Positions 1 through 6,368 are shown, numbered from the stretch's first letter. The stretch is DNA of 9,367 nucleotides from Gammaproteobacteria bacterium (GCA_002402245.1 NVVP01000071.1:1-9367), one strand, 5' to 3'. The notes: a model not told the origin generated them from the letters alone. A program made the numbers and translations.

Positions 1-545
1 AACTCAAGCCGCTGCACAATACCAAAACGGTCGCGTAATGGTGATGTTAATGATCCTGCTCGTGTAGTGGCACCGACTAAGGTGAAAGGTTCTAAGTCTA
101 ATTTAATCGATCGGGCAGCCGGCCCTTCACCAATCATAATATCTAGCTGATAATCTTCCATCGCGGGATAAAGTACTTCTTCAACAATCGGGCTTAAACG
201 ATGAATTTCATCAACAAACAACACATCATTAGGCTCAAGGTTAGTCAAGATTGCAGCCAAATCGCCTGGTCGTTCTAATACTGGACCTGATGTTTGCTTT
301 AAATTAACACCCATTTCATTAGCAATGATATGCGCTAAGGTTGTTTTACCTAAACCAGGCGGGCCAAAGATAAGTGTGTGATCAAGTGCTTCTTTACGAT
401 TACGAGCAGCGGCCACAAATAATTCCATTTGCTCACTCACCGCAGGCTGACCAATATAATCACTTAAGGTCTCAGGACGAATAGCCAGCTCTTGGCGTTG
501 CTCATCAGTTTGAGCGTCAGCAGAAATAAAGCGATCTTGTTCCAT
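1..545 (-). CDS. ruvB: RuvB, Holliday junction branch-migration ATPase (N-terminal 181 residues, cut by window edge)
   Basis: This is the AAA+ motor of the RuvAB complex, which drives branch migration of Holliday junctions in the cytoplasm. Reading from the ATG at 545, the product opens MEQDRFISADAQ. It carries the family linker around RPETLSDYIGQ (residues 23-33), Walker A GPPGLGKTT (61-69), Walker B with DEIH (112-115), and the sensor region GATTRAGSLTSPLRDRFG (158-175). The frame is open to the window edge, where about half of a normal RuvB of roughly 340 residues has been read. The missing part should hold the rest of the ATPase core and the winged-helix domain. A good ribosome site, AAAGG at 552-556, lies six bases before the start. 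Unlike the usual ruvAB layout, ruvA is not next door: dapD and two plus-strand genes lie between, so ruvB needs its own promoter in 546-697. I saw no LexA-type box there. Confidence 0.97.
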   Translation of the reverse strand, partial: MEQDRFISADAQTDEQRQELAIRPETLSDYIGQPAVSEQMELFVAAARNRKEALDHTLIFGPPGLGKTTLAHIIANEMGVNLKQTSGPVLERPGDLAAILTNLEPNDVLFVDEIHRLSPIVEEVLYPAMEDYQLDIMIGEGPAARSIKLDLEPFTLVGATTRAGSLTSPLRDRFGIVQRLE

Positions 546-629
546 TAAAAACCTTTGGTCATGGAAGGGAATATATAAATAAGAATAAATAGCAGCCTAT
601 TTTCGCTAAAAATGACAATAATAGCCAGA

Positions 630-649
630 TATTTACATCCTAGTAAATA
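630..649. promoter_or_regulatory. Operator-like perfect inverted repeat overlapping the -35 box
   Basis: TATTTAC (630-636) and GTAAATA (643-649) are exact inverted copies around a six-base spacer, so the site spans 20 bases, about two helical turns. The left arm contains most of the TTTACA -35 hexamer of the rightward promoter, which is where a repressor would bind. The regulator is unknown, and no regulator gene is in the window. A seven-base AT-rich inverted repeat can arise by chance, hence the modest confidence. Confidence 0.35.
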
Positions 650-659
650 CATATATACT
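632..659 (+). promoter_or_regulatory. Putative sigma70 promoter for the DUF2157/GDYXXLXY pair
   Basis: TTTACA at 632-637 and TATACT at 654-659 are separated by 16 bases. Each hexamer matches the sigma70 consensus at five of six positions. Transcription would begin near 666, leaving a leader of about 30 bases before the ATG at 698. This is a reading of the sequence only, with no mapped transcript. Confidence 0.55.
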
Positions 660-697
660 CAAATCAATTCTAAAATAACAGGTATGTTTAATATTTC

Positions 698-1903
698 ATG
701 GGATTATCCAAGAAACTAGGTGAATGGCAGGATGCGAAACTCATCGATAGTACGACTGCCGAAAAAATAAGTGACTTTGAAAAGCAAAAAGCAAAGCCGA
801 TAGCACTTTGGGCATTTGGTGGTTTAGGTGCTTTTGCCATTATTTTAGGGCTCATATCAGTTGTGGCTTCGAATTGGATGCACACGCCAGACTGGCTAAA
901 ATTAACAGTCGATCTTGTTTTATGCCTTATTATCGCACTGACCTTGTTCCGCGTTATCAGCCAAAACTCTACTAGCTCACGCAGCCAATGGCTACGAGAA
1001 ATACTAGTCATTTTTTATTATGGCTTCACTCTCGCCTCTATGGCGCTCATTGGTCAAACATATCAACTGGGCGGCAGCATTGCCAAACTATTATTAGTAT
1101 GGACATTAGTGACCATCCCCATTGTATTGTTAGGTCGAGGTAAGTTTCTAACCGTATTGTGGATTGTAGGTACCAGCGTAAGCTATGCTTTAAATTTAGA
1201 CGTATTTAATGATTTCATCAGACAGTTTATCTATCAAAACTATATTGCCGAGGCTTTACTAGCTAGTTTATATATCTTATCGCCTTTCTTGTTTATCATC
1301 TTATCTCGCATCCCATGGCTAGTATCAAACCGGCCTATTATGGCTGGAGAACTATCACGTTATAGCTGGTTAGCTATCATTATAGGGGGTTGGCTTTGCC
1401 AGTTCCTCTGGTATGACGCCATCAATACTTCAGACAATGAAATAATCTTACTGCAAATATTTTTATCCATTTGTTTGTTTGCTACCGCTGCTATGGTGAC
1501 TTTTATTCCCAAAATGTATGCATCAAGAACAAAAGACACTCATTTGGCCATGCGTGTTGTATTAATATCCACCTTTATAATGGGTGCAACTGCATTATGG
1601 CATGAGGACTCATACCCTTTGATTGGCGCAATAGCCAGCATCACTTATATGTTTATATTAGCTTGGGCTGCACTGAAAATACACTCCATAAGAATGTTTA
1701 ATGTTATGACAGCCTTCATTTGCATCCGCCTATTATTCATTTATTTCGAAGTGTTTGGTTCAATGTTAGAAACAGGTCTTGGCTTAGTGGTGGGTGGCGT
1801 AATAACGCTATTTGTAGTGTGGGGCTGGTTTAAAAAGTCAGCTTCTGTAGCCCACTATTTTGGCTTATCGCAGACCAGTAAAAGAGAGAGTGATACACAA
1901 TGA
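698..1903 (+). CDS. DUF2157-family polytopic inner-membrane protein
   Basis: This is a 401-residue protein of unknown function. A soluble N-terminus of about 34 residues (GLSKKLGEWQDAKLIDSTTA) has the pattern typical of DUF2157, a short helix followed by a 'leave-the-helix, IDxxTAxxI' motif. Roughly twelve hydrophobic segments follow, near residues 35-57, 68-88, 99-119, 130-146, 150-165, 186-204, 222-240, 249-271, 284-301, 306-326, 333-352 and 360-377. The stretch ALIGQTYQLGG (116-126) resembles a conserved family patch. The short tail after residue 378 is polar. The start is fixed by an in-frame stop at 689-691, but it has no well-spaced ribosome site: the only AGG, at 680-682, is 15 bases away. 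The stop overlaps the next gene as ATGA, so the two are probably translated together. Family membership is recognised from sequence pattern; the function is not known. Confidence 0.85.
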   Translation: MGLSKKLGEWQDAKLIDSTTAEKISDFEKQKAKPIALWAFGGLGAFAIILGLISVVASNWMHTPDWLKLTVDLVLCLIIALTLFRVISQNSTSSRSQWLREILVIFYYGFTLASMALIGQTYQLGGSIAKLLLVWTLVTIPIVLLGRGKFLTVLWIVGTSVSYALNLDVFNDFIRQFIYQNYIAEALLASLYILSPFLFIILSRIPWLVSNRPIMAGELSRYSWLAIIIGGWLCQFLWYDAINTSDNEIILLQIFLSICLFATAAMVTFIPKMYASRTKDTHLAMRVVLISTFIMGATALWHEDSYPLIGAIASITYMFILAWAALKIHSIRMFNVMTAFICIRLLFIYFEVFGSMLETGLGLVVGGVITLFVVWGWFKKSASVAHYFGLSQTSKRESDTQ

Positions 1904-2412
1904 ACAATAAAAAACTCTTTACCGTTGTTATGATCCCTTTTATTTTATTGTGCTTGTTGATTGCCCGAGCTGAATATCATTTAAGCATGGGAACACAGTG
2001 GGATTTTGCTATTACGGGTTATGACCCTCGTGATTTGCTTCGAGGCCATTATTTACGTTTTCGAGTGGTTTATGACTGGCATGAGTCTAAAAATGAATGT
2101 AACAATGAGCCGGACTGTGCTTATTGCTTAACTGATGTTGGCAACCAAGCACCTAAAGTACAAATAGTACCGACTCGACTAGCAAAACAATGTGATGGTT
2201 TTATGAAGTATGATGATCCAGAGCAGCCTCTAAATCGTTTTTATATTGCTGAAACACAAGCAAAACTAGCAGAGGATATCTTACGCCAAGCTAGAATTGA
2301 TAATACAGCCTATCTGAGGCTTTCAATCAATAAACAGGGTTCGCCGAGGATTGTTGACTTACTTATTGATGGTCAACCATTGGAGCAGTTGCTGAAAACA
2401 GCGCAGGAATAA
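1900..2412 (+). CDS. GDYXXLXY-family membrane-anchored protein
   Basis: The product is 170 residues. An N-terminal hydrophobic segment (about residues 5-23) after a basic start (NNKK) suggests a signal anchor with the remainder in the periplasm. The family signature lies at YDPRDLLRGHYLRFRV (41-56), where His50 takes the place of the Asp in the name motif GDYxxLxY, and the last Tyr is Val56. Later family-like parts are RFYIAE (113-118) and the closing strand with LLIDGQPL (154-161). Four cysteines (67, 73, 76, 98) sit in the presumed periplasmic part and could form disulfides. The ATG shares four bases with the upstream DUF2157 stop, with an AGAGAG purine run just before it. Genes of this family commonly accompany DUF2157 or DUF4401 genes, which supports a joint but unknown role. 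The stop codon lies inside the terminator stem. Confidence 0.85.
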   Translation: MNNKKLFTVVMIPFILLCLLIARAEYHLSMGTQWDFAITGYDPRDLLRGHYLRFRVVYDWHESKNECNNEPDCAYCLTDVGNQAPKVQIVPTRLAKQCDGFMKYDDPEQPLNRFYIAETQAKLAEDILRQARIDNTAYLRLSINKQGSPRIVDLLIDGQPLEQLLKTAQE

Positions 2413-2445
2413 TTAACCGTTAAGTCGATTATTCCTACGCTTTTT
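2401..2445 (+). terminator. Hairpin terminator shared by the convergent GDYXXLXY gene and dapD
   Basis: GCGCAGGAATAAT (2401-2413) pairs with ATTATTCCTACGC (2428-2440) over 13 positions with one mismatch (2404/2437), around a 14-base loop, and is followed by TTTTT at 2441-2445. This is a good intrinsic terminator for the rightward pair, and it overlaps the last codons and stop of the GDYXXLXY gene. Read leftward it begins 15 bases after the dapD stop and is followed by TGTTTTC, so it may also stop dapD transcription, less strongly. The loop region contains TTAACCGTTAA (2413-2423), itself self-complementary. Confidence 0.8.
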
Positions 2446-2455
2446 CAAATTGTAC

Positions 2456-3355
2456 TTAGTCGTTGCTATGTAGTGCAGTATTTAAACCGCCCCATAATGA
2501 ACCATCCGTTACGATAGCTTCAACCGCACCTGTTTGGCTATGTCTTCTGAACAATAAACCTGATTGACCTGAAAGTGTTCTAGCTGAAACTACTTCACCA
2601 TCAGGCATTTTGATTTTTGTACCGGCAGTGATGTAAAGACCTGATTCAATAATACAATTATCACCTAATGAGATACCTAAACCAGCGTTAGCACCTAATA
2701 AGTTCTTTTTACCCATTGAAATAACTTGTGTACCACCACCAGACAATGTGCCCATGATTGAAGCACCACCACCGATATCAGAACCATCACCGATAACGAC
2801 ACCAGCACTAATACGACCTTCAACCATTGAGCTACCTAATGTACCGGCGTTGAAGTTACAGAAACCTTCGTGCATTACCGTAGTACCTGATGCTAAATGA
2901 GCACCTAATCTAACGCGATCAGCATTACCAATACGTACGCCTTCAGGAATGACATAATCTGTCATACGAGGGAATTTATCGATTGAAGTCACATTAAGCT
3001 GGTGATCTTCGCCTGCAATCAATTCACGTAGACTTTCTACTTCATTAGGTAAAACAGGGCCTGCTGATGTCCACGCCACATTATTTAATAAACCAAATAC
3101 GCCATCAAGGTTAATTTCATTCGGTTTAACTGCACATTCAGATAATAGGTGCAGTCTTAAATAGGCTTCTTCAGCTGATTTAGGTGCATCATCAACTGAT
3201 GCAATTTCAACTTCAACAAAATCACCTTTAATTAGGCCTACTTTTTGTGCCAAACAGCTACGTGCAATTTCTTTATTTGAACGAGGAAACCATACATCAA
3301 TGGTTGCGCCTGATTTGCTATCACTATAACGGTGACCGATTCGTTTAATTGTCAT
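2456..3355 (-). CDS. dapD: DapD, tetrahydrodipicolinate N-succinyltransferase (actinobacterial-like type)
   Basis: DapD transfers succinyl from succinyl-CoA to tetrahydrodipicolinate in the succinylase route to diaminopimelate and lysine, in the cytoplasm. The 299-residue product has an N-terminal domain with AYLRLHLLS (64-72) and DKFPRMTDYV (126-135). A left-handed beta-helix of hexapeptide repeats follows (about 138-250), with GTTVMHEGFCNFNAGTLG (157-174), MVEGRISAG (177-185) and IMGTLSGGG (200-208), and a C-terminal region with LLFRRHS (267-273). Glu179 and Gly202 align by eye with the catalytic Glu199 and Gly222 reported for the Mycobacterium enzyme. From memory these motifs resemble the actinobacterial protein (317 residues) more than the Pseudomonas one (344 residues) or the E. 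coli type. AGAG at 3365-3368, nine bases upstream, is the likely ribosome site. No other lysine-pathway gene is nearby. The gene sits between ruvA and the plus-strand pair. Confidence 0.93.
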   Translation of the reverse strand: MTIKRIGHRYSDSKSGATIDVWFPRSNKEIARSCLAQKVGLIKGDFVEVEIASVDDAPKSAEEAYLRLHLLSECAVKPNEINLDGVFGLLNNVAWTSAGPVLPNEVESLRELIAGEDHQLNVTSIDKFPRMTDYVIPEGVRIGNADRVRLGAHLASGTTVMHEGFCNFNAGTLGSSMVEGRISAGVVIGDGSDIGGGASIMGTLSGGGTQVISMGKKNLLGANAGLGISLGDNCIIESGLYITAGTKIKMPDGEVVSARTLSGQSGLLFRRHSQTGAVEAIVTDGSLWGGLNTALHSND

Positions 3356-3381
3356 GTTTGTTTACTCTGTTTGTTTCAAAA

Positions 3382-3412
3382 ATTATATAGATTAAAGCGG
3401 TATTATCGATAA
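3382..3412 (-). promoter_or_regulatory. Putative dapD promoter after ruvA
   Basis: The minus strand carries a perfect TATAAT at 3382-3387, 26 bases before the dapD start. The matching -35 is poor: the best is TTATCG (3407-3412) at 19 bases. The -35 area coincides with a perfect ten-base palindrome, TTATCGATAA (3403-3412), that could instead be a binding site. No clear terminator follows ruvA, so some readthrough from the ruv genes is also possible. Confidence 0.4.
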
Positions 3413-3416
3413 GCCC

Positions 3417-4010
3417 TTAGCTTCTCTGCAATGCCAATTTAATGATTTGTTCTGTATTCAAGCCATCGGTGTCTAAACTACGCACCATTTTCTCTGCTTC
3501 AGCAGGTTTATAACCTAACGATGTTAATGCTTCAACGGCTTCATATTTAGCCCCTGCTAATTTAGCTGCAGCAGACACTACCGGTTTTAGCCCCATAGCA
3601 CCACTAATGTCTTTCAATCTATCGCGCATTTCGATAATAAGTCGTTCGGCTGTTTTTTTACCTACGCCAGGCAAGCGAGTCAAGCTTGCAGCATCACCTT
3701 CTTGCACACTTCGAGCAAAATCATCCACATCACTGCCCGATAAAATAGTCAGTGCTAACTTGGCCCCAACACCATTAACTTTCAATAAACTACGGAATAA
3801 TAAACGTTCGCGTGTAGTTGAAAATCCATATAGAAGTTGAGCATCTTCACGCACAATTAAATGAGTGAACAGCATCACTTCTTCATTAATATCAGGTAGA
3901 AGGATAAAGGTAGACATTGGCGCCGCGACTTCGTAGCCCACACCTTGTACATCGAGCACTAAATTGGGCGCTTGTTTTTCTAAAATAATCCCACGTAAAC
4001 GACCAATCAT
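3417..4010 (-). CDS. ruvA: RuvA, Holliday junction DNA-binding subunit
   Basis: RuvA binds four-way junctions as a tetramer and loads RuvB. The 197-residue length is normal. Domain I is an OB fold opening MIGRLRGIILEK, with the acidic pin Glu55-Asp56 in VREDAQLLYGF (53-63), at the same positions as in E. coli. Domain II has two helix-hairpin-helix motifs, LLKVNGVGAKLAL (75-87) and LTRLPGVGKKTAERL (110-124). After a flexible linker rich in Ala and Val (about 140-154), domain III (about 155-197) has the ALTSLGYKPAEA pattern that contacts RuvB. It follows ruvC after 46 bases with no terminator, so the two are probably cotranscribed. AAGG at 4022-4025 is the ribosome site, 11 bases out. Its usual partner ruvB is not downstream here; dapD is. 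Confidence 0.98.
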   Translation of the reverse strand: MIGRLRGIILEKQAPNLVLDVQGVGYEVAAPMSTFILLPDINEEVMLFTHLIVREDAQLLYGFSTTRERLLFRSLLKVNGVGAKLALTILSGSDVDDFARSVQEGDAASLTRLPGVGKKTAERLIIEMRDRLKDISGAMGLKPVVSAAAKLAGAKYEAVEALTSLGYKPAEAEKMVRSLDTDGLNTEQIIKLALQRS

Positions 4011-4056
4011 TTAATAATAAACCTTATAAATTAAAACCATCATAAAACGTAAGCTA

Positions 4057-4602
4057 CTAGCGTCGACCATAACGTCCACCTCGTCTGGAGGAGGTTCTCA
4101 TACCTTCTGGCAATTTACTTTTTGTCAGTCCATCTATTGCAGCATGATTCATATGTGTCATCGCACAGGCCAAGGCATCAGCGGCATCTTCATCGGGCGG
4201 CTCGGGTAACGATAAAATAAGCGACATCATATACTGAACTTGTTCTTTTTTCGCATGACCATTGCCGACCACGGCTTTTTTTATTTGTGTGGCAGTATAT
4301 TCATGTACCGGTAGATGATTGCTCACTCCAGCACAAATAGCGGCACCTCGTGCTTGACCTAGTTTTAAAGCTGAATCAGCATTTTTATGTAAAAACACTT
4401 TTTCTATCGCCATCATATCCGGCTTATAGCGTTCGATAATGTCACATAGGCCGGTAAATATTAACCCCAATCGTTCAGGAAAATCACCATCACCCACCAT
4501 CAAGCGGCCATTAATGATGTGCTTTACTTTTTGCCCTTCAAACTCAATTATGCCAAACCCCGTTTTACGTGATCCGGGGTCAATTCCTAGAATTCGAGGC
4601 AT
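4057..4602 (-). CDS. ruvC: RuvC, Holliday junction resolvase
   Basis: RuvC is a dimeric endonuclease that cuts Holliday junctions symmetrically after RuvAB branch migration. All four catalytic acids are present in the RNase H-like fold: Asp8 (GIDPGSRKTG), Glu67 (AIEKVF), Asp139 and Asp142 (PPDEDAADALA). Each is one position on from its E. coli counterpart. Basic residues at KK (108-109) and KK (118-119) match the DNA-binding positions. The length of 181 is somewhat above the E. coli enzyme because of an arginine- and glycine-rich tail (residues 173-181). The gene begins seven bases after the yebC stop. No strong ribosome site is visible just upstream, which suggests translational coupling to yebC. 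Confidence 0.98.
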   Translation of the reverse strand: MPRILGIDPGSRKTGFGIIEFEGQKVKHIINGRLMVGDGDFPERLGLIFTGLCDIIERYKPDMMAIEKVFLHKNADSALKLGQARGAAICAGVSNHLPVHEYTATQIKKAVVGNGHAKKEQVQYMMSLILSLPEPPDEDAADALACAMTHMNHAAIDGLTKSKLPEGMRTSSRRGGRYGRR

Positions 4603-4609
4603 CGTCTAA

Positions 4610-5359
4610 TTATTCGCTTAATGCAGCCATTACTTCATCAGAGAAGTCAGCATTTGAATATACCGCTTGTACATCATCCAAATCTTCAAAGGCATTGATC
4701 ATTGCTAGGGCTTTTTCGGCCGCTTTAACATCCAGTGCAATGGTCGTTTCAGGGTGCATAGTGATTTCTGCTGAGATAGATTTTAAATCAGCAGCATCAA
4801 GCGCATCTTTAACCGCAGCATAGTCTTGTTGCAATGTGAACACGTCAATGGTGCCATCATCATTGGTAATAATATCTTCAGCACCCGACTCTAAAGCCAC
4901 TTCCATTACTTGGTCTTCATCCGTGCCTTCAGCAAAGCTAATGATGCCACGCTTATTAAATAAGTAAGCAACCGAGCCATCGGTGCCCATATTACCGCCT
5001 CGTTTGCTAAAGACATTACGTACTTCAGCCACAGTGCGGTTCTTATTATCAGTTAAGCAATCTAATAAAATCGCGATGCCACTTGGACCATAACCTTCAT
5101 AGACTATTTCAACATAGCTAACGCCTTCTAATTCGCCAGCACCACGTTTGGTTGCACGCTCAATTACATCACGAGTCATATTACCGCTTAAGGCTTTATC
5201 AATCACAGCTCGAAGACGAGGATTATTGGCAAGATCACTACCGCCTTCTTTTGCGGCTACGCTTATCTCACGGATAAACTTAGTAAATAACTTTCCACGT
5301 TTAGCATCTTGTGCGCCTTTACGATGCTGAATATTTGCCCACTTACTATGACCTGCCAT
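4610..5359 (-). CDS. yebC: YebC/PmpR/TACO1-family protein
   Basis: This is a full-length 249-residue member of the YebC family, opening MAGHSKWANIQHRKGAQDAKR, the family's hallmark N-terminus. It has the usual three-domain layout. The N-terminal helical domain continues through ISVAAKEGGSD (32-42) and NNPRLRAVIDKA (45-56). The later domains show YEGYGPSGIAILLDCLTDNK (86-105) and the acidic closing region. The family has been described as DNA-binding regulators (PmpR) and, in mitochondrial and bacterial members, as factors that help ribosomes through difficult sequences such as proline runs; this sequence cannot tell which applies. Its place before ruvC is conserved in gammaproteobacteria. AAGGA at 5368-5372, eight bases from the ATG, is a strong ribosome site. 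Confidence 0.96.
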   Translation of the reverse strand: MAGHSKWANIQHRKGAQDAKRGKLFTKFIREISVAAKEGGSDLANNPRLRAVIDKALSGNMTRDVIERATKRGAGELEGVSYVEIVYEGYGPSGIAILLDCLTDNKNRTVAEVRNVFSKRGGNMGTDGSVAYLFNKRGIISFAEGTDEDQVMEVALESGAEDIITNDDGTIDVFTLQQDYAAVKDALDAADLKSISAEITMHPETTIALDVKAAEKALAMINAFEDLDDVQAVYSNADFSDEVMAALSE

Positions 5360-5391
5360 GTGTTATGTCCTTTTCCGCTTTTTTCTGTTCA

Positions 5392-5421
5392 ATTATTAAC
5401 GTGATGACTCACTGATGTCTT
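5392..5421 (-). promoter_or_regulatory. Possible yebC-ruvC-ruvA promoter
   Basis: In the 79-base gap between ilvE and yebC the minus strand has AAGACA (5416-5421), 18 bases, AATAAT (5392-5397), matching the sigma70 hexamers at four and five of six positions. A small inverted repeat, GTGA-N4-TCAC (5401-5412), lies in the spacer. There is no hairpin terminator after ilvE, so readthrough from glnE-ilvE may also occur. Confidence 0.3.
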
Positions 5422-5438
5422 TGCTAGCCAACTGAGGT

Positions 5439-6368
5439 TTATACCAATGTGTTCCAGTTTTTATAAACACCGCTGCGTCCATAAACTTGGTCAAAATACA
5501 TTGATTGCAACTGTTCAGTAATCGGTCCTCGACCACCATTACCAATACTGCGATTATCTAATTCACGAATAGGCGTTACTTCTGCTGCCGTACCAGTGAA
5601 GAAAGCTTCATCAGCAACATATACTTCATCACGAGTAATACGTTTCTCAACCACTTTCAGACCAATATCTTCAGCCAAGGTCATGATAGTTGCTCGAGTA
5701 ATGCCTTCTAATGCAGAGGTTAGTTCAGGTGTGTACAACACGCCATCACGTATCATGAAGAAGTTCTCGCCACTACCTTCAGCCACAAACCCTTCAACAT
5801 CTAATAATAATGCTTCATCATAGCCATCATTGACTGCTTCTTGCAGTGCCATGATTGAGTTTATATAGTTACCATTCGCTTTAGCCTTACACATGGTGAT
5901 GTTTACATGGTGGCGGGTAAATGATGATGTTTTAATGCGAATACCTTTCTGCATATTCTCTTCACCAAGATAAGAACCCCATTCCCACGCGGCTATCATG
6001 ACGTGTGTACGTAGATTATCAGCACGAATACCCATGCCTTCACTACCATAAAAACACATCGGTCTTAAATAGGCTGATTCTAGGTTATTTTCACGGACTA
6101 CTGCTTTTTGAGCCTCGTTTAATTCATCTTTATCAAAAGGCATACCCATACCCATGATTTTTGCTGAACGGAATAGGCGGTCTGTATGTTCTTGTAAGCG
6201 GAAAATGGCTGCACCTTGCTCATTTTTATATGCTCTAACACCTTCAAACACACCCATGCCGTAATGTAAGGTATGAGTTAATACATGTACTTTTGCTTCG
6301 CGCCACGGAACCATTTCGCCATCTAACCAGATAACGCCATCCCGATCTGCCATTGTTGGTGCAACCAT
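5439..6368 (-). CDS. ilvE: Branched-chain amino acid aminotransferase
   Basis: IlvE is a PLP enzyme of fold type IV that exchanges amino groups between glutamate and leucine, isoleucine or valine, the last step of their synthesis. The 309-residue length is typical. The sequence has HTLHYGMGVFEGVRAY (32-47), the arginine of YLRPM (100-104), the Schiff-base lysine Lys163 in KAKANGNYINS (161-171), and Glu197 of EGSGENFF, which contacts the pyridine nitrogen. It also has ALEGITR (219-225) and TGTAAEVTPIREL (258-270). These match the class I bacterial BCATs rather than D-amino acid transaminase or aminodeoxychorismate lyase. A second Met at position 6 (MADRDG) is an alternative start, but the first has AGAGAAG at 6374-6380 suitably placed. 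It follows glnE after 37 bases, so the two are probably cotranscribed. Confidence 0.96.
   Translation of the reverse strand: MVAPTMADRDGVIWLDGEMVPWREAKVHVLTHTLHYGMGVFEGVRAYKNEQGAAIFRLQEHTDRLFRSAKIMGMGMPFDKDELNEAQKAVVRENNLESAYLRPMCFYGSEGMGIRADNLRTHVMIAAWEWGSYLGEENMQKGIRIKTSSFTRHHVNITMCKAKANGNYINSIMALQEAVNDGYDEALLLDVEGFVAEGSGENFFMIRDGVLYTPELTSALEGITRATIMTLAEDIGLKVVEKRITRDEVYVADEAFFTGTAAEVTPIRELDNRSIGNGGRGPITEQLQSMYFDQVYGRSGVYKNWNTLV

Larger units (their letters stand above)
546..697. promoter_or_regulatory. Divergent intergenic region between ruvB and the DUF2157 gene
   Basis: This AT-rich gap of 152 bases must hold promoters for ruvB leftward and the DUF2157 gene rightward. The rightward promoter is convincing and is listed separately. 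For ruvB the best leftward match is TTTAGC (605-610), 17 bases, TATTCT (582-587), which fits the consensus poorly. TTGTCA at 613-618 is a better -35 hexamer but has no well-spaced -10. No inverted CTGT/ACAG pair of the SOS-box type is visible. Confidence 0.5.

Noticed and set aside
688..1011. Minus-strand open frame of 107 codons
   Set aside because: It is antisense to the well-supported DUF2157 gene, has no recognisable domain, and its start has no support.
3607..3840. Plus-strand open frame inside ruvA
   Set aside because: It is a reverse-strand shadow of a conserved gene with all RuvA motifs intact.
4569..4823. Plus-strand open frame across the ruvC start and yebC end
   Set aside because: It has a low-complexity Ser/Ala composition typical of an antisense shadow and overlaps two certain genes.
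5148..5330. Plus-strand open frame inside yebC
   Set aside because: Short antisense shadow with no family resemblance.
5401..5412. GTGA-N4-TCAC as a CRP or FNR site
   Set aside because: The half-site spacing and flanking bases do not fit TGTGA-N6-TCACA or TTGAT-N4-ATCAA.
5596..5823. Plus-strand open frame inside ilvE
   Set aside because: Short Ser-rich antisense shadow of the IlvE catalytic region.
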